DNA of 64,000 nucleotides from positions 16,064 through 80,063 of the forward strand of contig MNCI01006676.1 in the NCBI GenBank assembly GCA_015680685.1, written 5' to 3'. A model generated the notes under the pieces. It ran no database searches and had not been told where the DNA came from. It worked only from the letters and a program-made list of their open reading frames with translations. Positions within the stretch are counted from its first letter, which is position 1. The number at the start of each line of letters is the position of its first letter. Of the stretch, positions 1-12,400 are shown piece by piece. A program made the translations under genes and the position numbers. The stretch is from Gnetum montanum (lineage: Eukaryota > Streptophyta > Gnetopsida > Gnetales > Gnetaceae).

Positions 1-713
1 GATGGGATAATGGTCAGATAACGTAGCATGTTGGTGAACCGTAGTGGTGGAGATTGCCTGCCAAAAGGATAGTGTGGAGAAGTAAAATCGATCTAGCCGA
101 CTATATATTCGAGCCTGACCCAGACGAAGGTTACTCCAAGTAAATCTATGGAGAGGTATGCTTGAGTTATCCTTGACTCCATCAAGGAGATAAATTTTTT
201 TTTAAAGTCAGACCAAGGTTGAAATTCATGAGGAGGAAGTTGAAAAGAGACTCCCCCAAGTTTATCGTGAGAGAATTCAATCATACTAAAATCTCCGTCA
301 AAAATCCAAGAAATGGAAGGAAGAGAATAGGTTAGTTCCTGCCATAAGTTAGCCCGTTCCATGGAGTCATTTGGAGCATAAATAGAGCAAACCCCAAAGG
401 GTCCATGGGAGGAGGAAAAAATAGCCCAAGAAACTCTTTGGCTTGAATTGGAACTAGAATAGGTGAGTTTGTCTTTCCAATGGGTTGAAATGAGAATAGC
501 TGCTTCACCTTTTCCATACACGTGGGAGGTAGCTATGACTGAGGAGTGGGGAAGAAACCTATGAGCTGAAAACTCTAAGTCAAAAGCTAAAATTTTAATT
601 TCCTGAAGAAGGATGAAATCAAAGGTGGTATTCAGACTAGAGAGAAAATTGCTAGTCCTTTTACTTCGAAGCCTATCTGTAAGGCCTCGAACATTCCAAG
701 ATACTAAATTCAT
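1..713 (-). pseudogene. LINE ORF2 endonuclease domain (partial)
   Basis: The frame starts MNLVSWNVRGL at 713, the usual N-terminus of an APE-type LINE endonuclease, and has ILLQEIKI (catalytic Glu region), YAPND and FDGDFSMI (GDFN-type motif). Near base 95 the frame shifts. The continuing frame reads RLDRFYFS and ends in LSDHYPI (SDH motif) at bases 1-24, so the whole endonuclease is represented but broken. In a live LINE this domain nicks the target DNA to prime reverse transcription. Confidence 0.7.
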
Positions 714-1182
714 GAGGAGGTAGAAGATGCGGGTAGGAAAAGAACTTCAGAGGATTTGAGGGTTGATGTGTCCACTTCCATTATGTTGGAGAGGACAACA
801 AAGGGGTCGTTTGTAATAACTGGAACTATAGAAGAGGCTATATGGGAGGGAGATAATGGTGGGTCAGAAAAGGAGGATGGTTTAGCTCTTTTCTTACCCC
901 ATCATTCACTCCCTCAGTGGTTGAAATAGAGTCCTTGAAAAATTTAGACTGGGTGACTTTAGCTTGCGAAGTGATCTTTATAGAGGAGCTAGAATGAGGG
1001 ACTTGTGTGGTAGAGGATTTAGGTTTGGAGAGAAAACTAGAGGTCTTGTGGGGAGTGGCTACAAATTTGAATGTTTTCGGTAGGACTTGAGTTTCATCTA
1101 TAGGGGAAGAACGATTTTGTGAAGGGTTGTTTGCATTTTTCTTCCTAGCTAAGGAAGGGCAGGCCGAGATGTGGTGATCAGC

Positions 1183-1815
1183 TCAATGACAATAGCTATA
1201 GGAATTTGGAAGGTAAAAATAATCAACTTTTTGTGTGAACAATTTTCCTCCAGCCGCTAATGTGAGAGAGGTTTTCTTGTGAGAGATGTCTAGTTCTATA
1301 CAGTAGCAACGAAACTGAATTCCATTAACCTCTACTCTGTGATCAGAGATAATGTGACTTAGGGTACTGACAATGTCTCTCTCAAAGGTGGAAAAAATAA
1401 GTGGAAGATTAGGTAACTCCACATAACAGGGGATAGTTTTATAGGCTGGGTCAGTGCCATCGAAGTCAAATTTCCATGGACGGACGACCAGGGTGGCATT
1501 TCGTGATGGGAAAAAATAGGCTAAAAGGGCTTTCTTAACATGAGAAGCATCAGAGAGTTCTACGAGCACAAAGTTTCGGGCATAATATTGGGCATAGGAA
1601 ACGGTTATGCCGTGAGATTGTAGAATAGATTTGATGTACAAATTGAGATTTACTGATCGGGGAATAAAACCCATAATTTGAATAAAAATGAACCGAGATG
1701 AAAATTCTTCAGCTACATTATCAAAAAGATCGTCCGGAATAAAAAAATCAATATTAGTGGAGTTGGGGGGACTTCCCTGCTGAGAAGGACCAGACGGGCC
1801 TTGAGATTCATCCAT
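1183..1815 (-). CDS. LINE ORF1 (DUF4283-like RNA-binding protein)
   Basis: An open frame of 210 codons begins with MDESQGPSGPS. It carries the DUF4283-type pattern: a first strand FVLVELSD at about residues 86-93, then VVRPWKFDF at about 112-120, and YVELPNLPL at about 132-140. The frame stops with TGA exactly where the zinc knuckle starts (SYSYCH, stop, ADHHISAC), so the knuckle has lost its first cysteine and has probably lost a tryptophan codon to a stop. This family binds LINE RNA as the gag-like protein. The element is probably dead, though this ORF is well preserved. Confidence 0.65.
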   Translation of the reverse strand: MDESQGPSGPSQQGSPPNSTNIDFFIPDDLFDNVAEEFSSRFIFIQIMGFIPRSVNLNLYIKSILQSHGITVSYAQYYARNFVLVELSDASHVKKALLAYFFPSRNATLVVRPWKFDFDGTDPAYKTIPCYVELPNLPLIFSTFERDIVSTLSHIISDHRVEVNGIQFRCYCIELDISHKKTSLTLAAGGKLFTQKVDYFYLPNSYSYCH

Positions 1816-2140
1816 GACTGCACTGTAGCAAAGATCTTCTCTGCCAACAGTGCAGCCCTACGTAGCACTCCTGGATCGAAAGCACCGGTGAACCCGTTTA
1901 CACCAAACCACCACTGAACCCGTTGATGCCAAAATGCCACAGGTCTGCCCAATGATGTAAAAAAAAAAAATCTCAGAAATCTGAACTTAATGGTGGTAGT
2001 TCTGGATCTGCGACACCCTCGACTCAGATCTGTCAGGCTAATTCAGCAAAATGAGACCGATTGACTACTAGGGGACTACACTAACGTAGATTTGGGATTG
2101 CAGCAACAAGCAATGCACTGCATCAACACAGATCGAATAA

Positions 2141-2284
2141 AACGCCTTTGAAATTTGTTCCGAAAAATCTGCGTGAGCCCCAAACGCTGAATCCACGAGT
2201 TGCGAGCAAAACAACGCCTTTCGAAATTCTTCCCAAGAATCTGCGCGAGGCAACAAACACTGAATCCACGGATTCCTTCTGTGT
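2141..2284. repeat. imperfect tandem duplication, period about 72
   Basis: Two adjacent copies share the framework AACGCCTTT, GAAATT, AATCTGCG, CGAGG/TGAGC, AAACxCTGAATCCACG. The first begins at 2141 and the second at 2213. It lies between the left LINE and the synaptotagmin promoter. Confidence 0.65.
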
Positions 2285-2639
2285 CGCAAATTCTAGTTTA
2301 TGAATCGAGAAAAAAAAAATCACAGCAGAATCAGAAATGATTCACTTTGTGATTAATATAACCCAAATTCCCAAAAAAAAAGAGAAAAAAGTCTCACCTA
2401 ACAAATAAATTAAAAAATATATATAATAAGGTGTATTCGATGTGTTTGTTGCGCATGATTAGAATACCCTCTTGCGTAGCGTGTTCCGTTGTTGACTAAA
2501 CCATTCAAACCGTTCTTCCGCCTCAACAAAAATGAGCCGCCAGATCTGTCCAACGAAACATGGCCATCCGCATTTAAAATCAACATAAAATCCCACTTGA
2601 ATACCTCCTTCTTACACGCAACAAATCTGTACTTGGACT

Positions 2640-3330
2640 TGTCGGTAACTGCCTTCTGGCTGCCAACTCTGGACCATGCCACGTGGAACAGAGAACAGAA
2701 CGATGCATGCAAAACCTCTTCTGTCTGGAATTGCAGGGGTCGACGACCTATCAACTTCCTGCGGTTACGCAATCTACAGTGATGCATTGTCTGTACTTTG
2801 TGGCTTGCACGTGGCCTTCAATAAAATCGAATTTCCCGTACGCGCTTCTGAGGTTCGCTTATTCATTTGAATTCATAAAAATATTTGGCACGATTCGGTT
2901 CTCTTCTGTTAGATTTGAAAGCAAGAAACCGTTACGTGTCACCTATGGTTGGCTTCTCACGTTCCTTCATCGCTTCACGACGGAATACGTAACGTCGACT
3001 GAATAGATGCATAAATTCTTTGTCTGCTTCACGGCACCGCGCATGAAGCTGCGATTCTTGCATGTCTGTGCCAAGGTATCTCCGTTTGCTGTTTTCTTTG
3101 AATTTTTGTTTTTCATGCTTTCATTTGGCGAGACACGCTTGCGTGATGATGATGTTTGAGAAAGGTTTTAATTTGCTCGTTTTCGGTGTTTTCAGTGCTA
3201 GCACCGGTTAAAGATCGAAGGGAAACGGAAACGGAATCGGAAAAGGAAAAGCAATAATCGTTGATTGGCGCTGTTGCCAAGGATCGTAGGTTGCGAGCGT
3301 GTTTCATGTGATTTATGCGTCTGTGAAGGA
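2640..3330 (+). promoter_or_regulatory. putative promoter and 5' leader of the synaptotagmin gene
   Basis: The stretch before ATG 3331 holds several ACGT-core boxes of the kind bound by plant bZIP factors: GCCACGTGG at 2678-2686, CACGTGGC at 2808-2815 (perfect G-box/ABRE type), TTACGTGTC ending at 2940, and TACGTA at 2986-2991 followed by AACGTCGAC. No convincing TATA box or start site can be fixed by eye. The link to abscisic acid or stress control is inference from the motifs only. Confidence 0.4.
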
Positions 3331-3441
3331 ATGGGGTTTTGGAACACTGCGTTGAGCGTTGTAGGTTGCGGGATTGGCATTCCCGTGGGGTTGCTCATCG
3401 GCTATTTTCTCTTCGTATATTTTGTCGATCACCATGTCAAG
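3331..3441 (+). CDS. SYT3-like: synaptotagmin exon 1 (membrane anchor)
   Basis: Encodes 37 residues from MGFWNTALS to DHHVK. The glycine-rich hydrophobic stretch GIGIPVGLLIGYFLFVYF is the ER membrane anchor. It ends in phase 0 at AAG followed by GTTCGT, with the next family residues (DP) supplied by exon 2. Confidence 0.9.
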
Positions 3442-6400
3442 GTTCGTGCCTGCATGCAGTAATCCTTTTAATTTTGTTTATTTTTCTTCCTTGAATGCAT
3501 TTTTCTTATCTCTGGGCAATGAAACGCTTTCTTCGGGTCGTGTTATATCACTCAAATAAGAACCGGAATTAGGAATCGGTTTTTTGGTCACTGAGACTTG
3601 TTCACGCGGTGATATTACAATGCAGCAGCGTGTTCTTTGATTGGCTAACTTCACTTTGCCGTCTGACGTTAAATTTTTTTGGTCTGCTGTATCTGTGATA
3701 CGATGGAGCATGAACTGTTGCACTTAGAATTGGATAACTTGGCTAGAGCGAAAACTAATTATCGATCAAATTCCAATTGGACTACTATTTTCCCCAAAAG
3801 AAGAAGAGAGCAAGATTTGTAAACATTGCGATTTAGGGATGATTCTTAAGATGCTACGATTGATATGAACGGAAGCTTACTATTATTCAATTAATATGAT
3901 ATGAATGCCTTTTGTAGTCATAATTTGGGTCCATGACACCTGGAATTTGTGTCTTTCGTGAGCACTGCGAGTGCAGGAATGTATAAAAAAAGATGATGAC
4001 TGAGCGATTGGTTGAAGCGTACATTTTTTATCTGGTTCTATGAGCTGCCACTGCATGTAGACAGTTATTAAAATCTTTTTATATGTTCATGGCCCCTAAT
4101 GTTCTGTAGTTGCACAAAAGCATATAGGCAGATCCCGTCTTCTAGACGGAGCTCGTAGTGGGATGCTTGTTTGCAGGATAGCGTGAGTTTGCTTTTACGC
4201 AGCTATGTCTAGCTCAACTATTCGGGGAATACAGTGTGGTTGTAAATTGTGAGGGGCCAAGTCGAATGCAAACTACGAGGATTGTTGGATGCTGAATATG
4301 AATCTATTTCATTCTATCAGAAATTGAGATAATTGTTTCTTGTTATCAAAACGACACCTCTGCTTTGGTTAAGGTAAACATTTAACACTCACCCTTGCCT
4401 TTTCAACTGACCTATTATCATGTGTTTTTTGTCGTCAAATAACGATATGGGTATGATAACTATGTCGCCTATACTCATTCGCTTATTACAAATAGAGCAA
4501 GGCCTTGATATAAACTCATTTGTTATTTAGCAAAAAGACTTGGTAGTGAATACGTCTTGGAAATTTGCACTTTTAAAAGAACATACATTCTAGTTCCGGG
4601 AAACATGCATGCTAACAAGTAGTGCAAATGTGGGGGAGCAGTAAATGATTGGTTGTGATGATCCATTTTCATGAATGTAGATTGGAGTCATGATTTCATT
4701 GAAAATAGTGTTGGCTGTTTTAAGCAGATTGTCCAGGCAATTATGATAGAGATCCCCTGTCAAGCCTCTCTTCTTTCCATAAACCGTATCAAAAAATTAA
4801 GGGGTTTACAAGTTATGATTTCTCCAAGTTGTTCATTGTTGAACAAATTTGACTAAACCATTGATATAACTAGGAATACAAATCTATTTAAATGAGGAAA
4901 CATGTTATTTTATCAATGCTTATTATAATTAGCAGAAAATACAAATATAGCGATGTGAAGTTTCCAAAATTCTCTCAGGATGTATCCAAAGGACATGTTT
5001 TCACCGGTTGAAGAACACCTGTCGGATTGGAGCCTGATCTTATACTCAAATTTAACTTCATAGTTGAACCCAGACATGTTACAATATGGTTTTGAAGATG
5101 TGAAAGTCACTTTGGGGTTGTTTACAAGGTTATTTTATATGTATCTAACTTATGGTCTGGTGATTTATATAAAAAATTCCCAACATTACAAACAGGGTGA
5201 AACCCATGATCCTGTCAATTAGAGGGATTGGGGAGTGTGGTTGTATGAGTTGTGCCTTGCTTATATAATTTGGAGGCTGTTTTGGATTGACACATTAATA
5301 TGGTCTGGCATCATCGATGCTCTTTTGTGAAGTTGAGGCAAAAGGGATTGGACCATATTTACTTGGTTGGATTCATGTTTTGTTTTCTATTTTGGTGGTT
5401 TGACTGCTTGTTCTCTGTACTTGTCTATGAAATTGAAAAATCTCCAGGTTGGTTTCTGCTACAATTTCTGTTACTGTGCATTATTAAAAGGCTTGTTGGG
5501 ATGAAGGCAACTGTGATGATGATGATGATGTACCATACGAAAAGGCTATAGATGAATAAAAATTGTAACATATAGAAAGTTTTAATAGAGGCACTCTGCC
5601 TTGAAAAGAATACACTTGGTTTTTGGATAAAAGTCAGACCCTTCAGTGTAGCTGCAGAAGCCTGGATTAAGTCATTTAAGAAGGCCTTGTTTTTCTGGCC
5701 ATGACTTACCACCATGGTATTTGCATCGTTTGCAAAATACAACATTGACAACATTATTAGAAAAGTTCTTAGAACAAACCCTAGGAACTAAGTTCTGATT
5801 TGTTTATTGAATGTTTGAGGTAAAATTGAAGAAAGATGTTGCTTTGAAGAAAATTTGGATGAGCTTCATGTTTTAGGCACATACCTAAATGAGTTTGACA
5901 TTTCTCTACGATGATTAGATGCATGCTGTTTTTACCCTTCGCTTTCTGAGTTAAGAGCTAGAGGCTAGTTACTTCTATTAGGATGCTTATTGGAAGAAGA
6001 TTTTGACTTTTGAAGAGATAGTCACACACACCATGGATGTTAAAAGGGGAACCTCATTTCTTATGTGATAGTATTAAGTAGTGCTTTGATTATTGAAAGA
6101 TAATGAAATTCAGTAAATTCGCAATCACATGATCATGAATGTGAAGGTTGAAGTAGAAGTTGTGCTGTTATTTCATGAAACAGGCTCATTTGTGAAGAAT
6201 TGCTGATATAGGCTCTCAGAGAATAGGTAATGATAATGGAAATGGAAATGGAAATGCTTAATTACATCCTTGTGTAACCCCAAAGGGTTTATAGGACAAA
6301 AAATTTTTCTTGCAAGGCTTTGATATGGTCATGATGGGTCTTGAACACCTTATCAAGATAATGACCCAAAATTGACACCTCTAGCTTAAACAAATGTGAC

Positions 6401-9400
6401 AAAGTTGTTGCTTGAATACTATATTTAAGTCTGAGAGAATTAAAGAAAGGACAATTTACAAAGATATGTCCTTCATCTTCCACTACTGCATGTATACAAA
6501 ATTTGTAGATATGTTGTTCTTTTTGAAGATTAATCCATCTCCTTGTTTCAATCAATAGATAGTGAGATCCCACACGAGCTTGTGTGATTGCCACTTTACT
6601 TTATTTGGAAATAGCAATAGATAAATCAGTAGGTATTTTTGTTAAGGATCCTCCTCGGATCTTTTGCAAATAAAATTGCTTTTTTTCACATGGTTGTTCC
6701 CACATGTGCTTCAATGCCTTTTGTTTGATTCTTGTTTTCAGATCCTTAAAGCCCAAATTTAAATCTTGATCTTCAATATTTCTTTTTGAAGTCATTTTTC
6801 CCATCATTGAAGCATCCTTTTTCTTGAGTGACCTTATAAACTTCTAGGGATAGGAGGATGCTAGGTCTAGCAAGCATCTTTTTATAAAATTGTAGAAATT
6901 TTTGTAGAGCTGCAATTTTTATAGGTAGCATATATGCTTTTGCTAATAAAATATCATATGGAGTTTAAGCCTTTACCTGAAGTTCTTGCAACAAAAATTG
7001 TTTTTGGACATATTCCAAATGTTTCCATTACACTAGAGGTAAATTCGGTCCCCAAGTTACACAACTGTATAATAAAATTGGTTGAACAAGTTGATTGTAC
7101 ATTTTCTTGTGAACATCCCATGCCCGAATTTATTCTTGTGCACATTTACCACGAATTGAATATACTGCATGTATACTGTTTGAAACCCTTTGAGCAATAC
7201 AATCTTGCCAAGAATATCTATTTGAAATTGAGATGCCTAAATACTTATATGAGGAGACAATTTCAATTTTCTTTGACCCAATTAAAAAATCATCTGCAAA
7301 AGATCTTGCACCACACACCATCATTTTGGATTTGCTAACATTGATTTTCATTCTTGAGACAATCCAAAAATCATCTAAAATTTGAAACATAAACTTCATT
7401 TGAACTTTAGTTTTTGCTATAAGAACTACATTATCAGCAAACATTAAAATATTCACAAAAAAATTTCTAACTTTAATAGAATCCAATGCAATAGAGGACA
7501 TTCATTGTTCTAATTCATCAATGAAGACGCAGTAGGTGAAAGTGGACATCCTTATTTCATCCCAAAATTGCTATTTAGAATAAATTTTCCTATGTGTTAT
7601 TATTCAAGAACATAATTTGTATTGAGCTATACAACTTTTGAATAACAAATAGAAGTTTTCCAAGAATATTATTATCTTGCAACCACCTCCACAATTTACA
7701 CTGTATAACAAAGTCATAAGCTTTGGAAAAATCCACAAAGCAGAGATAAACCTTATTAGACAGGCCTTTAGCTTAGTATATACAATACCTTAATGTAATC
7801 AAGTGATCCATTGTGGAGTGATGTTGCCTAAAACCTACTTGTGAACGTGCTCAAACATTGTTTAATTTTGCCCAACTATTAAGCCTTCTTTTAAGTATTT
7901 TTCCTAATAATTTTGCAAGGAGATGGCTGATCATAATGAGCCTATAATTGTTAAGGTTATTTTTATCACCTTTTTTAAACAACATTATTGCTCTATTGAT
8001 GCACGAATCTTCTAGAAGCCCATTTTGGAGAGTTGTATTTAAAAGCCTACCGACTTCTATACATATAAGCCTAAAGCATCTGTTGCTTTGCTAGAAGCTA
8101 GTCGAGCTAACCCTATTTTTGTCTCAGTTTGAGTGATGTATAGAGTCACTTGAGAGGTGGGGTAGATATGCACAACCTGTTCATGGTTAAAGAGAGCTCC
8201 AAAGAAATCAATAATTGTTGAAATCTTTAGTTTATGTTACCTGATCTGTAATGAATCTATTCGGTTGCTGTCATTTTTATGAGGGAGGAAAGTATACTTT
8301 TTACCTCTGTGAAATATCATGTTCTCACTTTTTACCTCTGTGAAATATCATGTTCTCCGTCATAAAATTCATTTTACATAAGAACGATTTAGAAAATTAA
8401 ACCAATAGAATTTTGTACATATCTAGGGAGTTATGAAAATATAGAAAGTTTTGCAAAGGTTAATAACTTGAATGAACTTGAAAGGGAAGCTTGATTGAAT
8501 ATGCTTGTTGGACATAAATTTTGTATTTTATTTAACATGGGTAATGCCATTTTCAGGATCCTATAATTAGGCCTATTGAAGATATGGATTCAAAGGCTTT
8601 GCACCGCCTTTTATTAGAAATTCCATTATGGGTGAAGTCCCCTGATTATGAGAGAGTATGTTGTATTTTCCCTTGCAAATTTAATATACGTGGCTTCTTT
8701 CTGTTGTAAAAACATGTCGCACATGAGGGGTTCATATTTCAGTTAAGCTTTTCCATGCTATCAGGTTGATTGGCTTAATAAATTCTTTGGTGAGATGTGG
8801 CCTTATCTTGATAAGGTAAAGTATAATTAATATTCTTTATAGAGTATAAATTTAGTTGTTTCACTTGGTATCTCTAGTTTACCATGTTCTGTAATATTAA
8901 GGCATTTCTATCTTTCGTTTCAAGGCTCAAGCAACATTTTTACCAAACTTCATTTCATTCAATATAAGATATTTTTGTTACCATGAATTTGTTAATTACT
9001 GGTAGGTCTTAACAGAGAATACAAATGGGTTCTTTTAACTAGAAAGTTTTTGATGTCTAATATGCCCTTTTCTTTGACAGGCAATCTGTAAAATTGTCAG
9101 AAATACAACAAAGTTCTATGTTGATCAGTATAGTCAAAGATATAAAATAAAATCCGTAGAATTCAAAGCTCTTACATTGGGAACGTTGCCTCCAAAACTG
9201 CAAGGTAAGTAAATTATGGCTTTCACTTAACTCATTGAAAAAATGTTGAAGGATGAAACCTAGTACCAAGTACCAGAACTAGGTTTTGTTATATTTTGAC
9301 GAGAAACATTAGTTAGGATGAGGCTCTACAATGATTCTTTCTTGATTGTCACCCTAATGGCATTATCATTCATTCTCGTTTATACAAAAAAATTGTAATG

Positions 9401-12400
9401 TAGTAGTTGCTATAAAAACATTGTTTGTAGGCTATTATGTTGAGAAATGGATTGAACCATGTAAACACCGTTTAGGAGCAAAGATAATCTGTAGCTTAGA
9501 TGACATGTGTGCATTGTCATGAAGGTCAAGGGTTTGCTTAAACTTTTTAGGATTAACACTATCTATTAGACCTGCAATCTTTTATGGTGCGGAATATTGG
9601 CCTATCAAAAAGCATTAGGCTCAACGTGTACATGTGGCAGAGATGTGAATGTTAAGGTGGATGTTGAGTATGACTAAGAAAGATTGAATTAACAACTCTC
9701 TTATTAGGGGTAGTTTAGAAGAAGCACCCATAGATGAGAATATGTCATGTGTTAAGAAGACTAGAGAATGCACCTATTAGAAGAGGTTGTTTTATTAAAT
9801 TTGAAGGAAAACAACATAGAGGTAAACCTAAAGATACATGGTTTGCAAGCATTGTAGAAAGACATCCATGACAATGACAATGATGATTAGCTATGTGGGG
9901 TGTCTATTCACTTTTTGTAAATTTGCTATATAGTTTAGAGATAGAATGTGATGAGTAGCTAATAAAAAGTTCAGGGAACAAACTTTGCTTAATCTTTTGG
10001 ACTCCATGAGGTACCCTTAAACATCATATTGTAGTGTTTGTATTGATATTTTGTTTATAAATAATGAAATATACATGTTGAGGTGTGAAATAATTTGTGA
10101 AATGAGATCAAACCATTATTCTAAAACACTAGGGTTTTAGAGTTTAACCAAATTAATGTATCTAGTAATGGCATAAATATTCTTTTCTTCATACTCTTTT
10201 TGTTACTTGTTACTCCATGCTTCAAATGGCTGATAATAATGCTTCCTTACTAGGACAAATGCACCTCAAATGCTTTGTTATCTTATTGAGGTGCATTTAA
10301 AGTATGAATAATGCTTTCAGTAGTTTCCAATAATGGTTGATGAAACCTTGAAATGAAGTACTATTATAAACCATTTGAAGCATTAAGTAGTTGATAGAGT
10401 TTGAAGAAAAGAATATACACAACATTGGTAGATAGTAATAAAGAAATTACTATGTATGAGTTATAGTGTCACAAATGCTGTGCATTATATTTTATAAAAA
10501 GGATCATTACTTATAGCCTCAATGCTCATCTTGCCAAGAGGCATCCTAGAAGGGTTGGTGGTTGAATGAAAGCCTAACCTCTTCGAGTGGTTGTACCTAA
10601 GATCAAACCCACATCTTTTGGCTTGAGAAACAAGCACCTTATCATCCCTCCAATTGATGGTCCCTTGTGCACTATATAGTATGCTTGTAATAAATTGTAT
10701 ATTTATTTTTGCATATGAATTACAGTTTTAATATCTAGTGTCAGTAGTTCTACTTTGTACAATCTTCATTATTAGACATTCAAACATTGTATTAAACTAG
10801 GTGAGTAGAAGTGAGAAAAAGAAATCTGGAATAAGGAATTTGGACAAAAATTCATTTGAAGAACAATAAATTAATATTACATTTGAAAAGATGTCTAAAA
10901 GGATCATCACCTAGAGGCTCAAGGCTCATCTTGCCAAGGCGAGGTGTTGGGAGGATGGTAGATGAACGAAAGCCTAACCTCTTTTGAGTGGCTATGCCCA
11001 GGCTCGAATTCAGGTCTTACAACTAGAGAAACAAGCACCTTACCATCACTCCAAGCATCTTAGGATTTGAAAACATGTCAATACATGGAAAAAAACCACA
11101 TATGAGGAAATTGGTTGACAAAGTGACATGGTTCTAAATCAACTTGTGAAGGGGAAAATTATAGGGTTTGGGCATATATGATGTAAAAAAATGTGCAAGA
11201 AAACAAAATATGGAATTGTGTAATTTGAAGCTTGAATGTTTGGATATAATGCGATCATAGCTATATTGAAGAAATATGTAGTAAGAGACATGCTAAATAT
11301 GATATATGGACAAGCCATAGGAAATGCTAAGAAAATTTGAAGTTGATGTTTAGGAAAAGGGATGATGCAAGAAAAGATTACATGAATAAAATTAAGAACC
11401 ATTGAAATGAAAATGCTATAATGTGTCGTAGAATTGGATGTTGAAATAAATACCACTTGTGTGGAACTCAAAAATGATGATGATGAAGTGAAAGATAATG
11501 AAGCTATACAAAATGTGCTCACAAGCATTACAAAGACATTTAACATGGTGGTAAAGGTGATTGAAATTCTAGAGACCATACCCAATTTCTATTTGTTGGT
11601 TTCCAAATTGTAATTTTGGCCAATAGGCCAACTATCAATTGTACTTTGGTAATGCTATATAATATTCTATCCATGACACTCTAGGGGACTAAAAAAAATA
11701 ATATTTCATCCATAAGAAGCCAACTACTAATTGTACTATGGTAATGCTAAATAATATTCCATTCATAATACTCTAGGGGACCTTATCTTGTAATGCTCAA
11801 AAATAAATATCTCATCCATAATGATTTAGGAATTGCTAAATTATATATTTTCATCCATAACAAAAGGTAGGAGACCTTCCTAGTTACGGTAAATATTATA
11901 AATTGGTCATAATACAAGAAAGGGAGGGAGAGGGAGCTATTTGGTTAGAGAATTTGAACAAAACATGGGCATCTTCAATGCTACCTAATTTACAGTTTAC
12001 ACTTGGGAACATATCTTGATGACGTAAGCCTTTAGCTCAAATTTGCCTTGTCCTTGACTTACGAAGAATCATTCCTAAGATTTGATTTTTCCTAAAGGAA
12101 AAATATCCTTTTGACCAAAATATAGATATATATTATAAATATATAGCTAACCTAGTATCAAGATACTAGAATGGCTCTAGAAGAGAAAGCTATAGTGCAA
12201 ATCCTGCGGACCTCAGATAAAGGGAAATCTCAAAATTGAAAAAAGAGGAATCTTCTTAATTAAGAAAAACCAAAACCAAAAAATAATGTGGGCTATTTAT
12301 TTTTTGGAAAGTAGGGATACAAGGACTTTTGATTCAATTTGAAGAAATTGAGTCTTGTTGGGTTTTTGAGGAAAGAAGTTTCAAAAGATTTTTTACTTTG

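Larger units (their letters stand above)
1..1955 (-). mobile_element. L1-like LINE, 5' half, running off the left edge
   Basis: Read on the minus strand this is the 5' part of a plant L1-type non-LTR retrotransposon: a short leader (about 1955-1816), ORF1, a linker, then an endonuclease domain that reaches base 1. The reverse transcriptase would lie outside the window. The protein order ORF1 then endonuclease is seen in the sequence; L1 assignment follows from the DUF4283-like ORF1 plus APE-type endonuclease pairing. An A-run at about 1966-1976 on the plus strand lies just beyond the 5' end. I could not find a target-site duplication because only one end is present. Confidence 0.75.

Noticed and set aside
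3265-3330. In-frame upstream ATG that would add 22 residues to the synaptotagmin
   Set aside because: Plant synaptotagmins start MGF directly before the anchor. The added residues (Cys/Arg/Val-rich) match nothing and would precede a clean signal anchor.
11139-11585. 148-codon minus-strand ORF with hydrophobic product
   Set aside because: Low-complexity Ser/Phe/Ile composition, no motif, and it fits the antisense of purine-rich DNA.
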